Position numbers and translations under genes: made by a program. Source: Planctomycetota bacterium (GTDB lineage: Bacteria > Planctomycetota > Planctomycetia > Planctomycetales > Planctomycetaceae). Taken from it: DNA of 64,000 nt. The DNA lies in contig JAQBVJ010000026.1 in the NCBI GenBank assembly GCA_027623235.1, forward strand, positions 1 through 64,000, written 5' to 3'. Positions 1-10,100 of the stretch are shown here, in pieces. Numbering within the stretch: the stretch's first letter is position 1; the number at the start of each line of letters is the position of its first letter. Below the pieces are notes generated by a model. It did no database searches. It saw only the letters and a program-made list of their open reading frames with translations, and had not been told where the DNA came from.

Positions 1-965
1 GTGATGACTCGGTGGTCTCCAGCGATGGTGATAATCGAATCTTTACGCTGGGCGGAAACGACACGGTGACTGTCGGGGCTGGAGCAGATCGCGTATTCGC
101 CGGTGACGGAAATGACGTCATCAATCCAGGGGCCGGCGATGATCGCGTTTTCGGTGATGATGGGAATGACACCGTCGCGGGTTCGGATGGCCGCGACTTC
201 ATCCGAGGTGGACGTGATGCCGACGTGTTGAATGGTGGCGGCGGATTTGACACGCTGTACGGGGATCACGGCGACGACACAATCAACGGCGATAACGGCA
301 ATGACACGATCTATGGTGGCAACGGTCGAGACTCCATCCAGGGAGGTGCCGGCAACGACCGGATTTTCGGCGACAATGGTTCCGACACGATCTCTGGCGG
401 AGTGGGCAATGACTTTCTCCGCGGCGGACGGGGCAATGATTGGCTGTCAGGTGATTTCGGAAATGATGAAGTTCTCGGCGACGAACATCGGGATACGCTT
501 TTAGGCGGCAATGGTGACGATACGCTCACGGCAGGAGAAGGCGATGATCGTGTCTTCGCAGGTGCTGGCAACGACCGGGTCTATGGTGGATCTGGTAATG
601 ACCTGTTGTTTGGCGACGACGGCAACGACACGCTGCTCGGCGGAAGTGGAGCAGACTCCATCCGCGGTGGCTTTGGCGACGACGCGATTGCCGGACAGGA
701 TGGCGACGACACGTTGATCGGAGATCACGATGATGACACGGTGCTCGGTGGAGCGGGCAACGATATGGTCATCGGTGGGGCCGGAGACGATACGGCTTCC
801 GGTGGAGCCGGCGCGGACACCGTCATTGGCAATGGTGGCACAGATGTGCTTGGGGGAGGATCCGGTGGTCAGCAGGCAGCCGACCCGGGTGATGTCGTGA
901 ACGGACTGGCCAGTGAAATCGACGAGGCCTTTATCGTTAACGACGAATGGATTTACGCCATGTAG
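1..965 (+). CDS. RTX calcium-binding repeat protein, C-terminal part (5' truncated)
   Basis: Only the 3' part of the gene is in the window; the frame is open to base 1 and the repeats already run there, so the GTG at position 12 is not the true start. The protein is an almost unbroken array of glycine- and aspartate-rich nonapeptides of the form GGxGxDxxx, for example GGNGRDSI and GGAGNDRI. This is the parallel beta-roll of hemolysin-type (RTX) proteins, which binds calcium in the oxyanion turns. Such proteins are normally secreted or on the cell surface. About 30 residues after the last repeats lack the pattern and end in a short acidic/aromatic tail, a position where type I secretion signals usually lie. 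No hydrolase or adhesin domain is visible here; if one exists it lies upstream. Family assignment is secure, the role is not. Confidence 0.9.
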   Translation, partial: DDSVVSSDGDNRIFTLGGNDTVTVGAGADRVFAGDGNDVINPGAGDDRVFGDDGNDTVAGSDGRDFIRGGRDADVLNGGGGFDTLYGDHGDDTINGDNGNDTIYGGNGRDSIQGGAGNDRIFGDNGSDTISGGVGNDFLRGGRGNDWLSGDFGNDEVLGDEHRDTLLGGNGDDTLTAGEGDDRVFAGAGNDRVYGGSGNDLLFGDDGNDTLLGGSGADSIRGGFGDDAIAGQDGDDTLIGDHDDDTVLGGAGNDMVIGGAGDDTASGGAGADTVIGNGGTDVLGGGSGGQQAADPGDVVNGLASEIDEAFIVNDEWIYAM

Positions 966-1007
966 CGTTGCCATCATCCTGCTGTGAGCGGGAGGAAGCC
1001 AGGTTCG

Positions 1008-1541
1008 ATGAACGATCCTCATCAGGCGACCGTGTGGACTGCTCGCCTCTGTGCGTTGCTCTGGCTTGTGTCTCTCGCAATCGCGATTCGAACCGAACGG
1101 AAGGCTGCGTCTTGCTGGTGGCAGATCGCCTGGTCTGCGGCAGGCATTCTGCTCGGAGTTCACATTCTTGTCGCTTTTCATTTCGAGCATGCCTGGAGTC
1201 ATGCCGCCGCGTTTGCCCATACCGCTCAACAATCGGCCGCAACGGTCGGGCTCAACTGGGGCGGAGGGATCTATTTCAACTATGCAGTACTCGCAGTCTG
1301 GCTTGTCGATGTTCTTCAGCTGTGGACTCGGCACGAGGCCCGTTTGAATAGCCACACCTGGCGAGTCTTCATCGACTGGTTCGTGGCCTTCATGATGATC
1401 AACGCGACTGTCGTTTTCGGACCGTGGGGATGGAAGCCGATCGGGGCTGTCGTCGCAGCCGGACTTTTCATCGGACTTCAGTTTCGAAAGCGAGTCCGAA
1501 GTGAAAGCGGCGAGCGGTTCAGTGACGATCGTTCTCGCTGA
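1008..1541 (+). CDS. Small multi-pass membrane protein of unknown function
   Basis: This 177-residue protein has about five hydrophobic segments separated by short loops and a basic C-terminal tail, so it is probably an integral inner-membrane protein. A GTG at 984 would give eight more residues, but GGAGG at 991-995 lies upstream of the ATG at 1008, which I prefer. I see no recognisable catalytic motif. It has several conserved-looking Trp, His and Asn residues in its membrane part (HFEHAW, NWGGGIYFNY), which may bind something, but this is speculation. It follows the RTX gene by about 40 bases on the same strand and its 3' end lies 85 bases before the oxidoreductase start. Function not recognised. 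Confidence 0.75.
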   Translation: MNDPHQATVWTARLCALLWLVSLAIAIRTERKAASCWWQIAWSAAGILLGVHILVAFHFEHAWSHAAAFAHTAQQSAATVGLNWGGGIYFNYAVLAVWLVDVLQLWTRHEARLNSHTWRVFIDWFVAFMMINATVVFGPWGWKPIGAVVAAGLFIGLQFRKRVRSESGERFSDDRSR

Positions 1542-1626
1542 CGCGGTCGGTTTCTTTGTCCGGCACGAGCGTTTCCTGTTAGCATCCCTGCTTCAGAAAA
1601 TGCTCACTCGTTCCCGGAGGAATCTC

Positions 1627-3081
1627 ATGTCGCATCTGAATCGCCGTCGCTTTCTGCAGACATCGACTGCTGCCGGAGCTTCACTGCTCCTCACGGGAAC
1701 CCGGGCATCGGGAGCCGTTAACGGAGCGAACGACCGAGTGCGCGTCGCAGTCGCAGGGCTCAATGGGCGAGGGCAAAGCCATATTGCGGGCTGGATGGGG
1801 CAGAGCAATGTCGAGCTCGCCTACCTCTGCGATCCGGACGCCAACGTACTTGCCAGTCGGCTGAAGCAGGTCAACGATAAAGCGGCTGGCAAATACGAAG
1901 CGAAGGGCATCGCCGACATTCGCGAGGCACTCGACGATCCCACCGTCGATGCCGTGTCCGTCGCGACGCCGAACCACTGGCACTCGCTGATTACGATCTG
2001 GGCGGCCCAGGCCGGCAAGCATGTTTATGTCGAAAAGCCGATGAGCCACGACGTCGGCGAAGGCCGCATCTGTGTCGAGGCTCAGAAGAAGTACGGCGTC
2101 GTGATTCAGCACGGAACTCAGAATCGAAGCAACGCCGGCATCGCCGGTCTGCACGAGGCGATCCAGGCCGGCAAGTTCGGCAAGCTGAAAATCTCTTACG
2201 GCTACTGCTGCAAGAAGCGAGGCACCATCGGCGTCAAGAGCGTTGGCGCTGCTCCTGAGAACCTCAACTGGGACATCTGGCGAGGTCCGGCTCAGATCGA
2301 CGAGTTTCACCCGAATTACGTGCACTACAACTGGCACTGGTTCTGGAAAACCGGCAACGGCGACCTCAATAATCAGGGCACTCACCAGCTCGACATCGCC
2401 CGATGGGCACTCGACACGGATCAGACTCACCCGACCCGGGTCATGGCGATCGGCGGTCGCTTTCAGTGGAACGACCAGGGCGAAACGCCCAACACGATGA
2501 TGGGTATTGCCGAGTACCCCAACGGCCAGTGGGCGTTCTTCAACGTCCGCAACGTCGGTTACGACGGCTACCAGACGCAGGTCGAGAATGAGTACTACTT
2601 CGAAGATGGTGGAAAGATCATCCGCAACAAGTATTACCCGTCCGGCAGTAAAGAGGCGGAGAAATACTCCGTCGAGCCTGGCAAAGTGACCCCCGGCGGA
2701 AACTTCGGAAGCTTCATCGCGGCCGTTCGAGCGAAAGACCCGTCGATGGCCAATGGCAACGCAATGGACGCTCACTACGGTTGCGTCCTGGGCCACCTCA
2801 TGAACAACTCGTACCGGCTGGGAGTCAAGGTCCCGTTCAACAAAAAGGCGGGTCGCTTCGGCGACAACAAAGACGCCGCCGAGCACTTCGCGACGCTCCA
2901 CGAGATCATGAGCAAGGGCGTTGGCATTCCCGAAGACGGCAACGAATACGTCGTCGGCCCGTGGCTGACTTTCGATCCGAAAACGGAACTGCACACCGGC
3001 GAGCACGCGGACGCGGCCAACGAACTGCTCAAAGATGCCAACCGGAAAGGCTATCAGATTCCGAGCCTTGGCAACGTATAA
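1627..3081 (+). CDS. Tat-exported Gfo/Idh/MocA family oxidoreductase
   Basis: The 484-residue product starts with a twin-arginine signal (NRRRFLQT followed by a hydrophobic stretch and ASG), so it is predicted to be folded in the cytoplasm and exported by the Tat pathway. The Rossmann domain has the NAD(P)-binding glycine turn after VRVAVAGLNGRGQ, and the family's EKPMSHD segment with the conserved lysine follows (near residue 138). The C-terminal half carries the usual substrate-binding alpha/beta domain with HWFWKTGNGDLNNQGTH. Family members oxidise or epimerise sugars and cyclitols, and planctomycetes carry many exported copies thought to act on polysaccharide-derived sugars. The ATG at 1627 is chosen because GGAGG at 1616-1620 precedes it and because it opens the Tat signal. 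The substrate cannot be read from the sequence. Confidence 0.93.
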   Translation: MSHLNRRRFLQTSTAAGASLLLTGTRASGAVNGANDRVRVAVAGLNGRGQSHIAGWMGQSNVELAYLCDPDANVLASRLKQVNDKAAGKYEAKGIADIREALDDPTVDAVSVATPNHWHSLITIWAAQAGKHVYVEKPMSHDVGEGRICVEAQKKYGVVIQHGTQNRSNAGIAGLHEAIQAGKFGKLKISYGYCCKKRGTIGVKSVGAAPENLNWDIWRGPAQIDEFHPNYVHYNWHWFWKTGNGDLNNQGTHQLDIARWALDTDQTHPTRVMAIGGRFQWNDQGETPNTMMGIAEYPNGQWAFFNVRNVGYDGYQTQVENEYYFEDGGKIIRNKYYPSGSKEAEKYSVEPGKVTPGGNFGSFIAAVRAKDPSMANGNAMDAHYGCVLGHLMNNSYRLGVKVPFNKKAGRFGDNKDAAEHFATLHEIMSKGVGIPEDGNEYVVGPWLTFDPKTELHTGEHADAANELLKDANRKGYQIPSLGNV

Positions 3082-3093
3082 GAATTCTGAGAA

Positions 3094-3132
3094 GGCGCGT
3101 CCGCATCGGGCTGTCGCGCCGCTTTCTTTATA
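3094..3132 (+). terminator. Probable intrinsic terminator after the Gfo/Idh/MocA gene
   Basis: GGCGCG at 3094-3099 pairs with CGCGCC at 3115-3120, with a short CCG/CGG inner pairing, and is followed by GCTTTCTTTAT. The T-tract is interrupted, so this is a moderate rather than strong candidate. It lies 12 bases after the stop codon of the oxidoreductase and before the rhodanese gene. Confidence 0.5.
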
Positions 3133-3169
3133 AGTCCGGCGGTGAGCGTCTGACTTCAGGACAACGTCA

Positions 3170-3742
3170 ATGAGTGAGTTTGCGACAATTGAGCCGGGTA
3201 CCCTCGCGGAGAAATCTGCGGCAGACGTCATCGACGTGAGGACGCCCGCCGAGTTCCAGGCGGTTCACGCGACAGGAGCGAGAAACTTCCCGCTGGATTC
3301 GCTCGACCCGGCGGCCGTGATGGAGTCTCGGAACGGCACGTCCGGCGAGCCACTGTACGTGATCTGCAAGTCCGGCGGCCGCAGCGCGAAGGCCTGTGAG
3401 AAGTTCGTTCAGGCTGGCTTCGGAAACGTCGTCAACGTGACCGGCGGAACGGATGCCTGGGACGCCGCTGGGTTACCGGTAGAGCGCTCCGGCAGGAAGG
3501 TCATGTCCCTGGACCGGCAGGTGCGGATCGCAGCCGGTTCGCTCGTGTTGATCGGAGCGGTATTGGGCTGGCAGGTGGACCGCGTCTGGATCGGGTTGTC
3601 GGCATTTGTGGGAGCAGGCCTCGTGTTTGCCGGCCTGACTGACACCTGCGGCATGGGCATGCTGCTGTCAAAGATGCCGTGGAATCAGGTGAGTGCTCCG
3701 CCGAAGCCACAACCAAAATCGGAATCGTGCGAGACCGGCTGA
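3170..3742 (+). CDS. Rhodanese-like domain protein with C-terminal DUF2892 membrane hairpin (YgaP type)
   Basis: Residues 1-105 form a single rhodanese domain. It has the DVRTPAEF segment and the active-site loop CKSGGRS with the persulfide-forming cysteine at residue 66. The next 75 residues hold two hydrophobic helices and a TDTCGMG motif typical of DUF2892, the same layout as the E. coli membrane rhodanese YgaP. Family members carry sulfane sulfur at the inner membrane. The loop CKSGGRS resembles the glutathione/small-thiol persulfide type more than arsenate reductases (which have seven-residue loops). The gene is alone, with a possible terminator upstream and a convergent gene downstream. 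Confidence 0.9.
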   Translation: MSEFATIEPGTLAEKSAADVIDVRTPAEFQAVHATGARNFPLDSLDPAAVMESRNGTSGEPLYVICKSGGRSAKACEKFVQAGFGNVVNVTGGTDAWDAAGLPVERSGRKVMSLDRQVRIAAGSLVLIGAVLGWQVDRVWIGLSAFVGAGLVFAGLTDTCGMGMLLSKMPWNQVSAPPKPQPKSESCETG

Positions 3743-3986
3743 AGCATCGGCCCGAAATGACGGCCCGTGTGGCTGCCAGGCGGATGAGAAAAAGTAGCGG
3801 AACGGCGCAAGCCGTCCGGTCTTGTCAATACTCGTGCCTTGACCGGAAACGCTTCTAATGCCTCTGATTTGGTGCCTGAAGTCGTAGCTCGAAGCGCCAG
3901 CAAGAGGGCCATCCGGGTTTGACAAGGGTGACGCCCACTCGCTGTCGCTTCGGGCTACGTTTGGAGAGTTGCCTAAGACACGTTGC

Positions 3987-5543
3987 TTAGTTGAGGTTCG
4001 CCGCAAAGGCACTTGCAGGCATTTCCCGCAGTTCTCCAATCTTCGGTCGGAAATCCATTTGCGAGAGGATCTGCGACTCGACATCGATGCCCGGCGCGAC
4101 TTCGATCAGAGCCAGGCCTTCGCGAGTGAGGCGGAAGACGGCTCGCTCCGTGACGAAGAGGACGTCCTGCCCGGACTTGCGGGCCAGCTTGCCGCTGAAC
4201 GAAACCTGTTCGACGTGCTGCAGAAACTTTCTGTGGCGGCCTTCATTCTCGATGACCAGGCGACCGTGCTTCACGGAGACTTCCAGGCCTCCGGACGTCA
4301 GCGTGCCGCAGAAGACCAGTCGCCGGGCGTTCTGCGAGATGTTGACGAAGCCGCCGACTCCGGCGACTCGATCGTGGAATTTCGAAACGTTCACGTTGCC
4401 GTGCTGATCAACCTGCGCGGCTCCGAGAGCGGCGAAGTCGAGGCCGCCGCCGTCGTAGAAATCAAACTGAGACGGCTGGTCGATGATCGCCTCGGGGTAG
4501 GAGCTCGCCCCGAAGCTGAGCCCTCCGGCCGGGACGCCTCCGATGGGACCGCTTTCGACGGTCAATGTGACTTCGTTGAGGATGCCTCGCTCTGCGGCGA
4601 TCCTTGCGATCCCCTCCGGCACGCCGATCCCGAGGTTGGCAATCATGCCCGCTTCGAGTTCATCGCAGGCCCGCGCGGCGATGATGCGTCGCGCGCCGGC
4701 CGGCATTGGCTCGCCCAATAGCGAGGCTATGTCGACTCCTGTCGGCTGCGGACTGTAGTACGCCGCGTTGGATTCCTCGCCAAACGTTTGATGATGCTGC
4801 TCCGGCGACGCGACGACGATGCGGTCGACGAGGATTCCCGGCACGCGAACCGTGTTCGGCGGGGCGGGTTTGTCGAGAATCTCCCGCACCTGCGCGAGCA
4901 CGATTCCCCCGCAGTTGTGTACGGCCTGGGCGATCGGCAGAACCTCGCCGATGACAGCTTCCTGGGTCATCACCAGGTTGCCGAACGGGTCGGCCGCGGT
5001 CGCTCGAATCAGGCCGACGTGAACCGGAAAGGCGCGGTAAAAAAGCCACGTCCGGCCGTCGAGCTCGATCCGCTCGACCAGGTCACCCGGCGAATTTGGA
5101 TTCAGTCGTCCGCCGTCAAAATCCGGATCAATGAACGTGCCCAGTCCGACATGAGTGATGCAGCCGGGTCGGCCGGCGGCAATGTCGCGGAGGAGCTGGC
5201 AGACGACCCCCTGAGGAAAGATCACCCCCTCGACCTGTCCGGCAATCGCCATCTTCCCAAGCCGGGGAACGAGGCCCCAGTGACCACCGATGACTCGCTT
5301 CACCAGTCCCGGATGAGCCAGGTGATTCAGCCCTCGCGATTTCCCGTCGCCCTGTCCGGCCGCGTAAAGCAGCGTGAGGTCCCGCGGCTCACCAGTTTTC
5401 AAAAAGCGATTTTCGATCGCCGCCGTGAGAGCTTCCGGATGAGCAGCCCCGACGAAGCCTCCACACACGACCGTCTGTCCTGGCTCGATCAGTGCCGCTG
5501 CGTTGTCGGCCGTGCAAAGAAGTCGATCGAGTCGTGAAGACAC
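3987..5543 (-). CDS. Acyl-CoA:acetate/3-ketoacid (propionate-type) CoA-transferase
   Basis: This 518-residue protein is a fused alpha-beta family I CoA-transferase. The first half begins with TVVCGGFVGAAHPEAL, and the second half carries the GIGVPEG glycine motif. It also carries the catalytic glutamate in TVESGPIGG (residue 330), which forms the glutamyl-CoA thioester in this family. The length matches propionate CoA-transferase and YdiF-like enzymes, which move CoA between short-chain acyl-CoAs and acetate. It is transcribed alone and divergently from the hydrolase gene at 5811. Substrate specificity is not determinable from sequence alone. Confidence 0.92.
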   Translation of the reverse strand: MSSRLDRLLCTADNAAALIEPGQTVVCGGFVGAAHPEALTAAIENRFLKTGEPRDLTLLYAAGQGDGKSRGLNHLAHPGLVKRVIGGHWGLVPRLGKMAIAGQVEGVIFPQGVVCQLLRDIAAGRPGCITHVGLGTFIDPDFDGGRLNPNSPGDLVERIELDGRTWLFYRAFPVHVGLIRATAADPFGNLVMTQEAVIGEVLPIAQAVHNCGGIVLAQVREILDKPAPPNTVRVPGILVDRIVVASPEQHHQTFGEESNAAYYSPQPTGVDIASLLGEPMPAGARRIIAARACDELEAGMIANLGIGVPEGIARIAAERGILNEVTLTVESGPIGGVPAGGLSFGASSYPEAIIDQPSQFDFYDGGGLDFAALGAAQVDQHGNVNVSKFHDRVAGVGGFVNISQNARRLVFCGTLTSGGLEVSVKHGRLVIENEGRHRKFLQHVEQVSFSGKLARKSGQDVLFVTERAVFRLTREGLALIEVAPGIDVESQILSQMDFRPKIGELREMPASAFAANLN

Positions 5544-5810
5544 CTGAGGGATCTCGCGGCAGGAATCAGGAACGCGGCCATCACTCTTGCCGGTCGGCGG
5601 CCGAATCGAAAATTGACATTCGGGTGCGAAACATACTGATCATCACATGAGGGCAATTCAACCAGGCTGGCCAGGCCGCAATCTCGAGCCCGTTTACTGA
5701 GTGCTGCCGAGCAGAGAATTGAGTACCTTCGTGTGTAGCGGGTGTTCGCTTCGTGATGCGTGAATACGAGCCCACAGGGCACACATGGCTGTTTGTGAGG
5801 AGACCGGATC

Positions 5811-6872
5811 GTGAAAACTGCAGTTATTGTTGTGCCAGGATTCGGGTGTCGCGAGATTGGCCGAGGCGTGGAGATCCTCAAAATGTGTCTCCTGAACGGC
5901 TTGGGGAAGTCGGTTGCCTCGGAGGGTGAGGATTGCCGAACCGCAGGGCTGACGGGCACACAGATCATCGTGAAGGTGGACGGCGAGGCTGTCGATGTCG
6001 ATCTGTTTGAAGCGTTCTGGGGTGACCTCATCCCGAATCTGGCCGGTGAATCGTCACCGCTTCGAAAGGTCTTCATGGGAGCACGGGTCCTGTGGTACTG
6101 GATCGTCTCCCGAGTCTGGAGTGAGTTGCGAGGAAACAAATATCTGATCGGCGGGATGATTGGTTCATCGCTCCTGATACTGGCGTGGTATGTCGGTGTC
6201 GTGCCGGCGGCCGTCGCAGCGTTCGTCGCTCAAATTGACCCGGAGAGCCAGAGCGGTGTCCTTAAGCAAGCCTCCGAACTTGCTGGCGGCATCCAGAAAC
6301 TCTGGTGGTTTGCAGCCATTGTGTCTTTGCTCGTTGTGATGCTGCCGGTTCATCAGGTGGTCGATCTGGCCAACTTCACGATGGTCTACCTGCGGGACCT
6401 GCCTGCAACACCGGGATCAGAGAGCCTGCGGCATCGAATTCACAATCGAGTCGAAGGAGTCGTCCGGGCCATCGCGGAAGATCCCGCTTATGACAAAGTG
6501 CTGGTTGCCAGTCACAGTTTCGGCACGATGGTGGCGATCGACCTGATGTCGCGGATCAATCTGGGATCGCAGACAGTGGGCATGCTCACAATTGCGTCTC
6601 CCGCCAGAGTCCTCGCGGCACGCGATCACAGGCTTGCCCGCCAGGTACTCAGGCCACCATTGCCGGATGCTGTCCGGTTCTGGGTCGACGTTCACTCAGG
6701 CAAGGACTGGCTGTGTTCCGCCGTTCCCATGCCGGACGGTACGCCAGGATTTGAAAGCCGGCTGGTCAATCTTCCGGTGACAACGCTGGATTCGGTCACG
6801 GGGGATTCTCACACCGCCTATTTTCGTGACGAAACGGTCGCCCGCATCATCCTGGAAACGATCATGCGATAA
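5811..6872 (+). CDS. Membrane protein with alpha/beta-hydrolase (lipase-like) features
   Basis: The 353-residue product opens with VIVVPGFG, like the oxyanion strand of alpha/beta hydrolases. It has two hydrophobic segments (about residues 112-140 and 165-183), then LVASHSFGTM, where Ser236 sits in a nucleophile-elbow-like S-H-S-F-G (the first glycine of GxSxG is serine). Near the C-terminus, GDSHTAYF supplies a histidine in the expected place. I infer a membrane-anchored serine hydrolase, possibly a lipase or esterase. The GTG start at 5811 follows GAGGAG at about 5797-5802. The next gene on the same strand is a patatin phospholipase, so the two probably work on the same lipid or protein system. 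Confidence 0.75.
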   Translation: MKTAVIVVPGFGCREIGRGVEILKMCLLNGLGKSVASEGEDCRTAGLTGTQIIVKVDGEAVDVDLFEAFWGDLIPNLAGESSPLRKVFMGARVLWYWIVSRVWSELRGNKYLIGGMIGSSLLILAWYVGVVPAAVAAFVAQIDPESQSGVLKQASELAGGIQKLWWFAAIVSLLVVMLPVHQVVDLANFTMVYLRDLPATPGSESLRHRIHNRVEGVVRAIAEDPAYDKVLVASHSFGTMVAIDLMSRINLGSQTVGMLTIASPARVLAARDHRLARQVLRPPLPDAVRFWVDVHSGKDWLCSAVPMPDGTPGFESRLVNLPVTTLDSVTGDSHTAYFRDETVARIILETIMR

Positions 6873-7195
6873 CGACTCGCCTCGATGCCGATCTACTTTT
6901 CGTCGGTCGAGACGATCGGCGCTCAGCCACCGATCCATTGATCTTGTTCGTTTTCCTCTCTCAGATTGTACGGACAGGTAGTATTCGTGTAGTGTGGTTG
7001 GTGTGCCGCACTTGTCGAATGTGCATTGCTGAATTCGGAACGTCTTTGAGATCCAGCCGTCACTGCGCTGGCTTCCTGCCGACGGCACTTCGACAAACGG
7101 GCCACACAGGGCCAGCAACGGATGACGGGCCGCTTTTGAATTTGAGTCCGGGACAGAGGAGTCTGCAACGGATTCGCCAATTGCGGGCACCTCTC
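6873..7195. other. Gap between the hydrolase and patatin genes
   Basis: The patatin frame is open back to an in-frame ATG at 6938, but the translated stretch is rich in Cys, Arg and Thr and reads unlike the body of the protein. I therefore treat it mostly as untranslated leader. I see no convincing terminator. The two genes could be co-transcribed or the second could have its own promoter here. Confidence 0.4.
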
Positions 7196-10100
7196 ATGGC
7201 TGGCAGCGAACCTCAAAAAGTCGGTCTCGAATCTGTTCAGAAGCTGGAACTGGAGGCCATCGCCGATCGGCGTCAACAAGTGGGAATTCAATCGCCCACC
7301 GGCCAGCCGGGTGACATTAAAGACACGATGGGACTTGCTCTGTCTGGAGGCGGAGTCCGCTCAGCCAGCTTCAACCTGGGACTGCTGCAGTCGTTTCGCC
7401 GATTCGGCATCCTGAGACTGGTCGATTATTTGTCGACAGTCTCCGGCGGAGGTTACGTCGGCGGTTATTTGTCGTCGCTGACGCTGCGCGACGATGCGAA
7501 GCAGATCTTCGGAGGAGGGAATCGCGTCAACGAGACCACTCCCGAAACGAAGGACGATTCCAGCCAGCCAGCCGCAGCGACTCTCAAGAAGACTCAAGCC
7601 AGGCAGGCTCCCGTTAAGAAGACACAAGCAAAGCAGACTCCCGCTAAGAAGATTCAGGCTAAGCAGACTACTGGTGAGCAGTCAGCAGACCGCAAAGAAT
7701 CCGAGCAGCAAGACGAAGTTTCATCCGTTGCAAACGGAAAAAACAATCGGATCAACGCGGATCCCGGATCGATTCTGAATCCGGACACAGGAGATCAGCA
7801 GCCTCGCGAAATCCGTCGCCTGATCATGCGTGGAAACAGCATGATCCGTCCTCTGCTGTTCCTCAACAGGCTGTTGATCGGAATGTTTCTGATCAACGTC
7901 GTAGTTTTCAGTGGACTGATCGCCGCCTGCGCTCTCATCGCTGTGTTGTTCCGATGTCTGGACCTCAGCTGGACAATGACCTGGCTGGGAGCTCTCGGAT
8001 TTCAGGACGACCTGACTCGGGCGTTTTTCCCGACGTTCGTCCTGCTTGTTTTCTGGGCGTTGGCGTGGGCGCTGGCTTACTGGCGCGACAGAGCTCCAGC
8101 CAGGGGGAAAGGGGCGCTGATTCTGCTGGTGCCATTACTGGCTTCGGTGCCCATTGCGATCACAGCTCTGCTGGGAACCGGAGACGTCGACCTTTCCCGA
8201 ATCTTCAAGCTGTTTGCGATTGAGAAAACGGAATCCGTCAACGAGGTTCTCAACGCCATCGACCGCTACGCCGTGCTTCTGTTCGTGGGTGCTGTTGTCA
8301 TTGGACTGATTCCCATGCTTAAACCTCGACTCCTGATCGAGAGTGGCAGACAGTCGAGCGGGACACTCGAACGAACCACATACTGGATCACTTCGCGGGC
8401 GTTGCTGATCGGCCTGCCTCTGCTCGTCTTCGGCTTCATCGCAGGGGAAAACATTTCGCGTTTCAACGACGAACGCGGAGACTTGAGGACAGCGGATATC
8501 GGTGACGTCGAAGCTTTCTGGCAGAGAGTCAACAAAGATGCGAACACGTTTGTGAATGAAGTGGAAGCCGCTCCAGAAACAGAGATTGGAGCCCGCATCT
8601 GGTGGGTTGCCTTACACCCTGGGCGTCCAGAGGTGGCAAGAACATTACGAACTCTCGTCGCAAATCACACAAATCCGGCGCTCAGAGAAGTTGCGTCCGC
8701 AGAATTGTTAGCGATTGTGCATCGGCCTGCCGATTTGAATGCACAGGCAACCGAGATCAGTGATCGGCTCTGGTTTCCCGAGCGCTGGCTCCATCTGCTG
8801 GCCAGTATGATCAGTGGGGACGACGATGATTCGGTCTCCGAAATTGTGCGGCTTAGAAATCACGCGAGAGCATTGGGAGACGGTCTCTACAGATCAGTGA
8901 CAGAGGGCGTTCTTGCGCAGCACGATTTTTACCAGTTGATCACTCCTCCTGCGAAGCCAGGCACTCAAGCCGACGCAACAGCAAAATCCATCGAGGCAAA
9001 TTCCGCGGAGCGATTCAAACGCACCCGGGACCGACTTGTCAAAGCCCAGTCTTTGAACATCGTTTTTGACAGACTGACTGCTTCACTCGGAAATCCGGAG
9101 CTGACAACATCTGCACGCAAGGCACTTGACGACCGGTTGGCGGAGGTGGGTAAGGAAATCTCAAGCAACAATGTCGGGCTGCTTAAGCTCCATTACCACG
9201 ACTGCATGCGGGACGAGTCGATTGTCTATGCTGGCGTTGTTGCCTATCACGATCAGATTCATCGGCTGTGGATTCTGGGAATTGCGCTGGCCGTGTTTCT
9301 GTTCTCTGCGTGGGTGGTCGATATGAATGCGACCTCACTGCACAGTGTTTACCGCAACCAGCTGGCTGCCACCTGGATCGACCCGGCCTACGACTCGAAG
9401 CACAAAGTTCCGCTCCGCCGGCTGGAAGGGACGAAGATCGGTGCACCCTACCACCTGATTTCCGCAACTCTGAATCGGTTTATTGGGGGATACAAACATG
9501 GGACATCCCCTCTCGCCGGATTCCTGTTCTCTCGGAACTTTTGCGGCTCTGACGCGACTTCTCATCAGAGCACAGATAAATACATGGACGGGACCTACGA
9601 TCTCGCCAATGCCGTGGCTCTTTCCGGTGCAGCGGTTAACCCGATGCAGTTCAGAAATCCACTTGTTCTGGTGCTGTCACTTCTGTTCAATTTCCGGCTC
9701 GGTCAGTGGTTGCCGAATCCGGCATTTCCCGGAACGCCGATACGGGTGACTCCGCTTCGACTGCTCGCGGATATCATTTTTCACCGATCGTCAGACCGCC
9801 GTTATTGCCTGATCACGGACGGTGGTCATTACGAGAATCTGGGGCTTGAGCCGCTTTTGATGCGACGATGCAAATTCATCATCGTGTCCGACGCGACATG
9901 CGATCCGAAGTATTCGTTTGATGATTTCGTTGCAATTCTCAGGCGAATGCGAGTGGAGCACGGCATCCGATTTCGGGAGCTCGGTGGGGACCAGGATCTG
10001 CCGTTAAGCACAATTTGCCCGGAAGGCGAAAGAAAGCTATCGCAGAGTCACTTTCTGGTCGGTCGGATCGACTACCCGGAACTGGACTACGAGGATGACG

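Noticed and set aside
1681-3231. Long minus-strand frame opposite the Gfo/Idh/MocA gene
   Set aside because: It is antisense to a gene with clear motifs and reads as low-quality protein; it is a GC-rich shadow frame.
3743-3986. Possible hairpin near the CoA-transferase 3' end (CTAAG...CTTAG)
   Set aside because: Only five base pairs and no T-run.
6938-7195. N-terminal extension of the patatin gene
   Set aside because: The composition differs from the rest of the protein and it carries no signal peptide; ATG 7196 is preferred, though the start is not certain.
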